64,000 nucleotides of DNA from Vespa crabro (lineage: Eukaryota; Arthropoda; Insecta; Hymenoptera; Vespidae): positions 5,511,501 to 5,575,500 of the forward strand of contig NC_060961.1 in assembly GCF_910589235.1 (NCBI RefSeq), given 5' to 3'. The notes under the pieces are model-generated. The model was not told the DNA's origin, did no database searches, and saw only the letters and a list, made by a program, of their open reading frames with translations. Each line of letters opens with the position of its first letter. Position 1 is the first letter of the stretch. The position numbers were made by a program, and so were the translations under genes. Shown piece by piece: positions 1 through 12,200 of this stretch.

Positions 1-429
1 TCAATTTGTTAATTATTATAATTCGTTTAATTGTTTTCCATCTATTTATAACGATTTAAGCGTTATTATCTCGATCGTTATTGATTATTTTACGATAGTG
101 TTAAAGAAAACATGATAATAAATATAACATCATTAAAATTATTAACAATGAGTTGTAAGAATGCGACTATATAAATCGAATTTTTCACTTTTATCGTTAA
201 ACTTGGCACTTTCGCATCCCTCTTCCCATTGAAGAGAAAGAATCATATAACGGACAAAGTAGTTGCCGGAGAATCAAATATGCCTCCGGGATTGAAATGG
301 GGGTCAGTATGTGAACAGCTTCGTTCTTTATGTCGCAATTCGAGAGGTCGGTGAACGTCTATCTTCCGAGATGTCGTATGTCGTATCATCGATTCGTAGC
401 TTTCCTACATTTTTGCTTCTTCTTTTGTC

Positions 430-450
430 TTCTCTCTCTCTCCCTCTCTC

Positions 451-485
<35 letters not shown>

Positions 486-588
486 TTCTTCTATTTCTCA
501 TAAAACAGAAAGAAAGAGAGAGAGAGAGAGAGAAAAAAAGAGAAAGAGAAGGGAAGAGAGACAAAAAGAGAGAGAGAGAGAGAGAGAA
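430..588. repeat. CT run followed by GA run (imperfect inverted microsatellite)
   Basis: A CT-rich run of about 60 bases (430-490) is followed, after about 20 unrelated bases, by a GA-rich run (510-588). The two arms are complementary, so the stretch could fold back on itself as a long hairpin in single-stranded DNA or RNA. Confidence 0.8.
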
Positions 589-1288
589 ATACGTAGCATG
601 AAACGTAGATAAATATATGTTTTCATTGCTTCGTGACTCTTAGCGAACGTAATTCCTTTCCCGATCGAATCTCGATATCATTGCCGAACGAGATTACGCA
701 ATTGAAAGGTTTTCATTTTCATGCTCGATCTGCAGCTAATCGTACCCGGATCTTTTCATGAATTTCGTTTCTTTCATTTTCTTTCATTTATCATTTCTCA
801 TATTAAAAATTATTAAGTTATTTAAAAAATTTAAAAAGATTGGACGGATTTGGACGATAGAAAAAAAAGAAAGAAAAAAAAAATATATATATATATATAT
901 ATGTATAAAATTCTCATATCCTTCAAATTATCTATTTTCCTTGATCTTATGGATCACTTGAGTAGATCATGAATAAACGAAGAAAAAATTTATGAATAAA
1001 TAGATAGATAGATAAATAAATAAATAAATAAATTACGCAAAGGAAGGAATTCACCATCTTTAACGTAAAATTTCATTTCCCTTGATGATAAGAGTTCAGT
1101 TCGCAACCAAGGAACTAATTCCTTTCCAACGAGAGACTCTTTTCTCATGTCTCCATATTACTTTCCGAGCGTATAGCCGGTTATTAGTTTCACTTTGAAA
1201 ACTCGAAACTCTCGTGAACGGGCGTGTACCTACCGATCTTTCTTTCTCTCTTTCTTTTTCTCAGATCTTCCACCACTCGCTCTCTCTT

Positions 1289-1327
<39 letters not shown>

Positions 1328-1555
1328 GTCTCTTTTTATAGGGAAAGAGAAAGAGATAGGTACGTGTATGATTCGTAATGATCTGAGAGGAGAATCATAC
1401 GCCTCGAGAGAACAGAACGAGACGTGGGATAGTGGGCACTCTCAAAAAATGTTCGAAGGCGAAAGTAAAGGTGGGGCCAACGAAGAAAGTTCTATACAAG
1501 ACAAGATATATACGTAAGTGGCACGCCGATGAAACCTGTGTCCGTTCGTGTAAGG

Positions 1556-1640
1556 TGCTGCTACTGGTGCTGGCACTGCTACTGCTGCTGGCACTGCTAC
1601 TGCTGCTGCTGCTGCTGCTGCTGGTACTGCTACTGCCTAC
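1556..1640. repeat. CTG/TGC-type trinucleotide microsatellite, interrupted
   Basis: Interrupted runs of CTG with CTA and GCA variants. On the plus strand it reads as poly-Leu and on the minus strand as poly-Ser; neither frame joins a recognisable exon, so I read it as a microsatellite. Confidence 0.8.
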
Positions 1641-2201
1641 TCTCGGTGATATCAGCAACAACAGCAACAGCAGCATCAGTCAAACGCTAAGAGAAAGAAA
1701 CCAGTCCTTTGATGGCAATGGTATCCTGCTCGTATTAAGTAGAGTAGAAAAAAGAAAAATAAATGAGGAAAAGGCAAACAATATATATATATATATATAT
1801 ATCTTTTCTATGATTCGACACGATGAATTGAATTTTCGAATTCTTTTTTTCTGAAAGGAGATAAAAGAGAGAAGATGGAACGCAACGTTATTAAATGAAG
1901 ATTTTTCTCGAGGAAAAAAGAAATAAAAAGGGCGATTTTCTCGCTCGTTCTAACGTCACGTACATCCTTCTTTCAGGCGAATCCTGCGCTTTTCTTTCTT
2001 TCAACGGCAATGGAGTATTTATATGAAAAATCATATTTCATTTAATCGAAAGGAAAAGCCAGGAAGAAAAAAAGTTTGATTAAAAAAATATGAATACCTG
2101 ATATTTTTACATTCTTTTCTTTTTTTTTTCTTTTTTTTTTCACTCATTATTCGTCTTCATTTTTTTGTCTAATCCCGATTTTTCTCATTTTCACGAAATA
2201 T

Positions 2202-2267
<66 letters not shown>

Positions 2268-2554
2268 TTTCTCACAGTATCCGAAAGCCTCCGTCTTCTT
2301 TTGAAATTATTGCAATAGTAAGTTCCCAATCCATAATTATTCCAAGTATGCAATTTCATACGACCGACATATGTTATCCAAGCAGTAATAACGTCCCTGA
2401 GTTAGTATATATATTCGGAAGGAGATCTCCCAACGTAGCTATGTACCTATGTATCTACGTAGTTCTCATCGTTCTTATTGATCTGTCAAAAGTTCGCGTT
2501 CTTGTGCTAACATAGAAGGATAAGCGTTCCAGTTATGTACACATACATATACAA

Positions 2555-2560
<6 letters not shown>

Positions 2561-2602
<42 letters not shown>
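2561..2602. repeat. TA dinucleotide microsatellite
   Basis: About 21 uninterrupted TA units, flanked by degenerate TA/TG sequence. Confidence 0.9.
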
Positions 2603-2605
<3 letters not shown>

Positions 2606-5600
2606 GTATGTATATATCTGTATGTATGTATGTGTATTTACAATGACTAAAATAGAATATTTTAATCGTTGGATTCGTCGTCGTGCTTCGATCGAATGGT
2701 CAACCTATCGATAAAAGAAGGAGAAACGAAAGTTCAAGAAACTAAAGGCAGTGCATACGAATAAGTGGAGCATGAAATTCCGAAGGTTGCAAATATGACA
2801 TTTCCTTTGGTGTTTCCTTGATTATGTTACATATGTAAATTTGATTTCGTTAGAAGTTATTTAATGCTTTTAAAATTCTTAACGTTTATTAACGTATAGA
2901 ACACGTTAAGGTTATTAATAATAAATATGATTTGTACGTATCACACCACGATAACTATATGGTAAACGATAGATATTAATTTAATCATCGACTATCGTTA
3001 AATTTCATAGATAGGTGATTCTCTACGAAATTATCGGGTACGTAGTAATACGATCTACTTTTAGTTATTTTACTTTTAGTTATCCGGCTTTAATACTCGA
3101 CATTATCCTATCTCTTAGGTATTAACAAATACAGTGATGATGTTTCAACGTTATTTACGACCATATTACGAGGCACTTTTAATGATTAAATTACACCGAA
3201 GAAATTTTCAAAGGAAAATTTAATATTTTTCTAAGAATAATATTGCGCCACGGATAACATAAAATTAACATTATTAATTTAAATTATATTAAAATCTAAT
3301 TTAATTTTAATGAACTGATTGTAATTCATTTGAATGATATTTAATTTAAATAAAATATTTGAAATCAAAAAGAAATAAGAAAAAATACATCGAATTCTTT
3401 TTATTTTAACTTTTACATTTTTCAATTTAAAAAGGAACAATATTATTTAAGGATAAATTCAAATTTTTTCCTATCACAATTTTGACGTGACAATGTTTAA
3501 TCTGTGTTTAAAAAAAAAAAAAGTATGAGGGGAGATGCCGTGTCGATTCCGGGCAAGGAGAGAAAGGTACCGACCTCCTTTTTAACGCCTTCTTAACTAT
3601 ACGCGTTCTGTACACAGAGGAGGGATCGATAATTGCACACGTTTAACGTTAAAATTGCTCTTCGTGACGTTACGTTACGTGTTGTTTTAAAGGTGCACAG
3701 ACAAGGGAGACTTGCAAGGAAAATCATTCTAAACATCCATACGTTTCTTTCAAATGAGAGAAAGTAATTTCTCCGGAGTTACGAGCCACAATCGATCTCG
3801 CTCTTTATCGTTTCTCTCAGATTCGAAAGAGAACTGAGAAATAATATCACAAAAAAAGAAAAAAAAAAAAAAGAAATAAAGAGAAAAAATATAAAAAAGA
3901 AAAAGAAAAAAGTTGAAATGTCAGTAAATTTTCAAAAAAAAAATGGAAGGTGCAAGTCACGAGTTTTAATTGACTGGTATGATCGACATTTTTTTCTTTT
4001 TTTTTCTTTTTTTTTTCCCTTTTATTCCACCTCCCCTTAATGGAAACTTCATTAGATCCTGTACAACGCTATTTTTCATTCGTGAACAATGCAAAAAATA
4101 TTATGCAACGGAGCTAGTTACTTTGAGACAATCTGTAAGATATCGCCCGATTATTTTTCGCTCGAGAAACTTATTTTTCTGAAGTACCACGTACACACAC
4201 ACACATACACACATGTACACACACCTACATAGGTATATCTTACTCTTGTGGAATGCACTTGGCAAGAATAACGAAGAAAGCAGAAAAATCGTACGGCGTA
4301 ACGGACACGCGATCTTCCGCAATAAAAATTGTTTTCAACCGTGTATTGTGGCACATAATCTAAATGATGTCAGTAGTACATACATAGATATACACGATTG
4401 TATTAAACTGAAAAAAAACTTTCTCTTTGTTCGCACGTAAAAGCTCGAGCTTGTTAAAATTTTTCTTTCTTTCTTTTTCTCTTATATTTCTTCTCTTTTT
4501 CTTTTCTTCTTTACTTTTTTTTTCTTTTTTTTTTTTTTTCTTTTTCTTAAAATCACATTCTCCTTCGTGTTATTATTTAAGATTAACATTAATTAATATA
4601 AACAGGAATGTTCACGGTGGATAAAGATCCGGCAAAAGTTTGTTCGGCCTGTCTAAGTATTTATTAGAAAACACTGGTACGCTATGGTTTTAGACGTTTC
4701 ACAGTTCGTTAGTTCGGTTGCACTCCAGATCTTGCGGCTCGTGCAGCACGATCTCGATTCTCATAATGGCGATAATATAGGTGATAATGACGGCAATGAT
4801 TAATGATTATAATAATGATAACGATATTTAAGATGACGAGAACGGAGAAATATTTTTCTACATTGGCATCTATCCGTACGTTCTCCGATAATAATAATTT
4901 TAATTTCAAGTAAAATTATTATAATCGCTTGATTTGACGTTTCAGAGAAAATTAACAACATTAAAAAGCATGATAATCCTCCACTATGAGATTTATATTT
5001 CGATCGAATGGATTTCATCGAAGGTATTAATTTTGTTCATATTCAATATGTAATTATATATTTTTGAAACATTTATTTTTTATTTAATATAAAATATATA
5101 AATATTATAATATTTCGAATATTTAGAAATAAAGTTAAATGAAAAAAAAAGAAGAAAGGAAAAAAGAAATAAAATAGAGGGAAATAAAAATAGAGTGAAA
5201 TATTTAAAGTACTCGTGACGTTTACGCACGTAAATACGTTCATAGATCTTTCGGTGAACAGTACCAATAACGGAGAGAAGGTCAACTACATTCACTGACG
5301 CACGTTGGAATGGCCATAATAACATGTGATCTATATTTACGCGCGAAAAATTGTAATCTAGAATGTTGAAAGAAGGTATTTAACGCATATCATATGACAA
5401 ATCGAAGAGGCAAAGTTAAAAACTTTTCTTTTACTCTCTACCTCTCTCTCCCACTCTCTTTTTCTCATTTGATATCAGCAAAACGATTTTATACGTTGTA
5501 ACTACGAATTTCACGGTTCATCGTATCGCTAGAAGCGAAAGAAAATCTCTTACGAAGGCGATCGGAAACTTCCGGAAGCGGAAATGAAACGGAAAATTGT

Positions 5601-6204
5601 ATCGATAATCGATAATTTCTCTTTGCACATAGACACACAACGATACAAGTTTCGCAGTTTTTCAAAGTCTTTTGAGATGAAAAATCGAAGGAACTTCTTT
5701 ATCGTTTCCTCATAGAAAATGATCTCTTTCGTTTCTTATTGTAATTAACAAAATTATCTTAGAGATTGCCAAATCGAGAAATATATAAGAAGATATCACG
5801 AAGAGATAATTTGAAATGATTGAAGTTTTTAAGAAATAAATACGTTTAACATCGGCCTCGTTACCACGATAAACCGCAAGGATTCATCAGAGAGTAGCGT
5901 CGTCGGGGAGTTAATTTATCGGTACCCCGCAAGAAATTTAAAGAATTTCTTATACATTTCGTGATCGACGCTACGAGCTTGCGGTTTTATTTCGTTTTTG
6001 ACATTATTATTACGGCAACGATGGCCGTATGATATTATAATCTTTGACTTTCTACGAATTCCTTTGATTTATTCCCCTCGTTGGAATTGTTATTACCACA
6101 GAAAAAAGAAAAAGGATGACATAATCGCGAATCACTTTTATCGAAATAACTTTGTGAAAGTAACTGGCAAAGAGTTTGAAATCCCTTTAATTTCGTCTGT
6201 TTAG

Positions 6205-9200
6205 ATCGTGCGGAGGTGCTGGTCGTTGATACTACTATCCACTGGTCTAATTCTATGCGTAAGAATTGGAGGTATCAGCGGTGAACGATGGTCACGACAA
6301 GTATCAACTAACGATTGGATTCCATTGGCAAATCCAAGAAGTACTTCGAATCAAATTAGAACGAGTAACGTTGGAAATGAAGCAGTTTCATCGGGAAGTT
6401 CTACTCTACCGCATCTTCCATCTCTCTCTTTACCCCCAGCACTTCAAGAACAATATCAGCAACAACTTTTGCAATTGCAAAAGACTCAAGAGAATATTCA
6501 AAAGTTGCTGATCTTACAGGAACAGCTTAGGACACAGCAACAGTTATTACAGGTAATGTATTATTATAAAAGAATAAATAAAAAGAATCATTACTCATAT
6601 TTTGATTTTTATAAATATTACTATCTTGTTTCTACGTTTTAGTCTCAAACGCTTCTACCGAGCAATTTCGGTAGCCCGGAAAATGAGAAACGTATGCTGC
6701 AGCAAAATACGATACCAAATTTGCAAGGTATATCAGGTTTAAGTTCGGACGTGTTAGTACCACCATTACCCTCTCCCGATGCTCTTCCGCCCATTTATTC
6801 TGCTCAAAACTTCCTCTCGCAAGGATTACAGCGGTTTCATCAGCCAGTAAAGGGTAATCAGAATTTAAACGTTAAAAACGAAGAATTTGGAAACTTGCAT
6901 AATGGCAAAAGTCAAGTCTATAGCGAAGGTCATGAGGATAGATTGAGAGAAGAACAAAGTCCGGATCAATTGAGCCAAGTTGATATTCGTGAAAACGTTA
7001 AAGATTTTGTCGAGAAGCAAGAAAAATATCGGCCAGCTGGAAAACAAGTGAAAGGTCAAACGGCACATGGTATTTCGGGCTTACCTGAAAATGTAGAGAA
7101 TGAAAACGAGGAGGTAGATGTCGTTTAACGATTCTTTCTCTTATTTTTTATTAAGTTTTAATTATTTCATTATTATTTTCAGGTCCAACTAGTCTACGTT
7201 CCTCTAGAAACGCTAGCTCAACAAAGGGGCCAACCCAAGAGATTACGAGGACAAAAGCAATATCCTTTCCGTCAGCAACAGCATCAGGAACAACAGCAGC
7301 AATATCGAATAAACGATGGTGTTGAGCAAACAACAAAAGAGCCAGATACTTTCGCTCGAGATTTGTTGGACCAGTTGGAGTTCGTGAAGGAGGAAAGATC
7401 GAAGGAGATCACTCGAATGGAAGATGTGAAGAAAGCGTTGGAGAGGAAAGCTCAGCTCGAGCAAGAGATTCTGCAGAAGGAGCAGGAATTGGCAAGACAG
7501 AGAGAAGAGGAGAGAAGGAGAAAAGAACTCGAAAAACTTGAGGAAATAGCGAAGCAACGAGAACTCGAAAGACTTCGAGAGGCGAGAGAAAAGCAGAGAT
7601 TGGAAGAACTCGAAAGACGAAGAATCGCGGAAGCTCGAGCGAAGGAAGAGAAACGACGACAAGAGGAAGAAGCTAGGCAAAGAGAGAACGAAAGGCTGGC
7701 TGCATTGGAAAAACAAAAACAATTGGATATTCAACGTGCCTTGGAGGAACAAAGAAAATTAGAAGAACAGAGACAGGTGGAAGCGAGCACGGTTACTCCA
7801 AATATTAATCAAAATCAACCGGACACTCAAACTCTTCCTTTGGTACGTAACAAACAGTTACAACGACAACATGTCACGGAAACCTCGAATAAGGTAAAAC
7901 ATAGAAATCGCGTTAGACAACCACGTCCAAGAATCAATCAGCAACTACCGACTACAACCCCACCACCATCGCCGAATCAACCTCCTCTTTCCGTTTACAT
8001 GGGCGGTGATAGCATGGCACCAGAGAGAGTAAAAATTTCGGATGTTTTAAGGATTCTCAAAGATGCAAAAACAATAGCAGTTTTAGACACGGTTGTACCT
8101 AATACGCCTAAAGTATTTGTAGGACCAACAAATCTAGATCCACCGTTTGGTTACACAAAGTTTGATCTCCCGTACTTATCGTCGATTGACCATAATCGAG
8201 TTGAAAGAAAAGTCGACAAGTTACCTTTCTTCGTGGCACCGCTTAGCTTCGATCCACCACCAGGATATTCTAAAATCCCATTCCCAGCTCCTCATATCGG
8301 ATCCGTCGTCGTGAATACAATCGATGCTTCAGCTCCCGAACCCGATACACCAGAAACTATTCATAATTTTAGCCCGACACCTCTTATAGAACCAAACTCT
8401 TACATCGATGGGACTGGAAGTGATTTGAGTCGGATAGATCCCACCACACTAGGCTATGAACATTCAACCACTGCTGGTTACACTCAAGAATTGTCCAGTA
8501 CACCAAAATATGATACTTCGTATTCCACGATATCAACACCTAGTGGTTCTAGATTCCGATTTAGGCAATCCTACGGAGATAATAATCCTCCTTCCGTAAT
8601 CGACACTATTTATCAAGGTGAGCCATCACTCCCGATTGGAAAAGCCAAACAAAAGACATATTATGATGAAGATTCCAGACATGTAGTTCCTACTTTGGCA
8701 CATGACACTAGATTGGGTATCACTGGGACTACTTATCAAGAGGAAGCAATTTATTCGAGTACACCGAATTATCCAGAACAGTCATCGAGAACATTGGATG
8801 ATCCGTCGACGAAAGAACAAGATTTAGCCGCACAATTAGCATTGATTAATCGAGAACTTGCCCAACAAAGAAATGCTAACAATAACAAAAACAACAACAA
8901 CAACAACAAAGATTCTTTTGTCGAAAATCATAATACGTATACGCAATCAAATCCTCATTTCATTAATTCGTTCCAATCTCTAGTTTCCTCGAATGATGCT
9001 AATGAAGTAAGAGGTCCAACGCAATATAATTTACCTGCTGAGTTACCGATTTCACCCCATCTACCTGGGTTGGTTAATTCTTTGCTCGAGAAGCAAACAA
9101 CGATTCCAACTACTACAACGACAGAAGTTGTAACAACACCAGCGATTATAACGACTACGACTACGACTACCACACCCAGGCCACCCTCAACCACTTATAG

Positions 9201-12200
9201 GCCACGTTCGCGTCATAGGTATATCTAGTTTATAAAGATATAAAAATATATCCAGACATAATATAAAAATAATCACTACGATTTATTTTTAATAGAAGTA
9301 GGATAGTACCCACACGACCCACAACCACCACAACACCTACGACTCCTGGTACTAGAGCGTCCGATAGATCTAGAAGACCCTACAGTAGAACAAGAAGTGG
9401 ATCCAGGTACACAACGACTACCGAATCGTATAACGATTCACCGGTTTACGAACCTACCAAATCAAAACATTCCGAAACTACACAGAAGTATAACTATATA
9501 GACCATCATAAAAGGCCAAGAGGTCAGAAACATAGGAATAACGATAAGACGGCTTATCAATCCGAGGTACGATTATTTTTCATAGCGAAAAGTAATTTGA
9601 TATTTTATTTTTTCATATCTCGAAAATAAAAAAATTTGTTTTCTCTTCCCAATACAGGCCTACGATCAAAATTACAATATTCAAGCTCATCAAGCTGCAA
9701 TTTACGAGCATAGTGCTCCCGATGGATCGATCACGTCCACGCCGACTGATTCATATTCACAATCAGGCACACCCTCGCATAATTCTAAACAACAAGAATC
9801 AAGTATACCTACCTCAAATTTGAACGCTTTCTCTCAAGAGAATTATCCATCGACCATCGTTGGCTCTACTGAAAATTATCCACCTTCCCGTGAAACTACA
9901 CCGAATTACAACACTCCGGTTGCAACGGAAGACTATTCTAAGGGACAAAATTATCCTCAGAATTATCCCCAAGATGCTAACTATCCTACCGCCTATGGAA
10001 GTCAACTCGATGAATTGGATCAAACCGTTCTTGAGAAAGCGCCAGTCAATGGATTTAATTATCAAGCTCAGAACAGCGAGGCTCGCAATCAACCGACCGT
10101 TCAGAAATCTAAGGACTATACCGCTTATTACGCTGAGAAACTCGAGAATACAGATTTTGGTTTAAGCGGTACTTCGGAAAATCCAAGAAGTAAGATCGAT
10201 GAGACAGCCCAACAATATTCTCCTCCGTACGAAGTAGCACCGGTTCAATCCCACTTGAATTATCCTCCAACTGGTGAGCATGGTAACTTTGGACAAGTTG
10301 AAGACAGAAAGGTAGATGGAAGTAGCGTTGTAGCGGATCCAAACGAAGAACCAATTTTCATCCCGCTTCCACCAGAGAAGCAAGAAGTTTATGATTTGTT
10401 AGCGCCACCGACAGAAGAACCATTAACCACGGTAATGCATTTTCTGTACCTTTAAATTATTGATATATGTAGTATGTGTATAAATAATGTCTACTTCGTA
10501 CTCAATTTTCTCTCCCTTTTTTTCCATACTATTAATACGAAAAAAATATTTCTTATTCTTTGAATGCCATGAGAGATCATCAATTATCAATATTCAATTT
10601 CTCGAATTTTTAATGACATCTCTTTTTTGGTAATATTTGGAAGACATAAAGTACAATCCCTAATAAGAGTAAAACCTAATATAAATAATATGACTATGAT
10701 TATAAATTCTCTTGTATCATTTATTTACAAAAAGTTATTAGATGAATATATCGATTTACAGAACATTGTTTCTGCAGTCAATGTGTGTAAGTTTTTAATT
10801 TTGTATAAAAAAGTTAAATAGGTATAATTATTATTTGGTATAGATAAATAGCATAGGGAAAAAATATTTTCACTTTTGACCCTCTTCTTAAATCCTATTA
10901 TTTTGAACTCCCAAAAATACATGATTTATCTCCTGATTCTTTGAAGTATTTATAAAAATGTTATTTTATCTGTAAAGATGACAACGCAAACTAGTACGAC
11001 AACGGAAGCAACTCCAGTTGTAATACGACAACGTGTTCGTGGTCGTGTTGGTACCCGAACGCATTCCGATTCGGTCGTGCAAACCCGTCCAAGAGGTTCG
11101 CAAGACGAATTCGTGCGTTTTAGCGCTGTCAATCAACAAGATGCTCCACGATCGTCCGGTCATCGTCATAGAACGAAATCGAGATCGCGTCCACAAAGCC
11201 AAGTTAAAACGAGTGGTTATGACTATGTGAAGATTCAGGCTGGTTCGCAAAGACAACGATCTCTTGTACAACAAACCACACCATCTACAACAACGAGTAC
11301 GACAACAACAACAACAACTACAACAACAACGCCGAGGACTACGACCACCACAACTACCGAACAACCCTTGGAAGAAGATATCGATTATGGCTTTATAAGA
11401 CCTCCTAGCTTCCGACCAGTGCATCCGGTGGACAATCGATTCCATGCACCACCTGTTACTTTCAAGCCAATACTGCCACAAATAAACAATTTACCGGTAA
11501 GTTTCTTCTTTATGGTGTCTTCTTATCGGTTATAATAATCATCCTATGCGTCACTCGTTTTTTAATAATTAAAAGAGGGTTCTTATATTTAGAACTTTTC
11601 CTCATTTTAAACATATAGATAACTTCGCTTTCATTTTCGACGTATCTTTTTCAAAATGATATTACGTTGATACAAGCTTTAAATTACAACTATAATTCTT
11701 CATTCATTTGTACTCGAACATGTTCGCATTCCAAGTGATATATTAATAGTTGCACAGTTTGATCGATATACTTTTAGGGAAATTGCCAAAATCGTGTACC
11801 ATTTAAAATACTTCATGTTATATTTATTATTTGGTATGATAGATATGCGGTTGTTAACTCACCACTATATTCTATGGCAATTAAATTTATATTACAGATA
11901 CAACAACAACAACAACCTTCTGCCAGTGCTCAAGAGACCGAGATAGAGTACAATCCACCTCCGAGTCATTCTTTAAAGAATCGTCCGAAGTATCATACAA
12001 CGAATCGACGTCCATCGATTAAATCAACGATTTTACCAATTACGACGCCAATTATTACGACTACAACAGAAAATATACCGCAGGCAACGATAAATCCCGA
12101 TAATTCGGTGTACACAGTAAGACCAAACTACAAACCAGAAGATATAAAACAAAGTCGAACTCGTACCAGGACTCGTCGTCCTGGAAGAAAACGTCTCACG

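Larger units (their letters stand above)
1..6204. other. Gene-free low-complexity region upstream of the large secreted-protein gene
   Basis: I see no convincing coding exon here. The stretch is AT-rich and interrupted by CT/GA runs (about 430-590, 1291-1325, 2205-2271), a CTG-like triplet run (1556-1640), a TA run (2561-2602) and poly-A/T tracts. Open frames in it are made of these repeats. It should contain the first exon and promoter of the gene whose first visible exon begins at 6205, because that exon has a strong acceptor and no ATG ahead of its signal peptide, but I could not identify the initiator exon. Confidence 0.6.

Noticed and set aside
6208..6210. GTG as a start codon of the large secreted protein
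   Set aside because: Eukaryotic initiation at GTG is unlikely, and an acceptor (TTTAG) ends at 6204, so the true start lies in an upstream exon.
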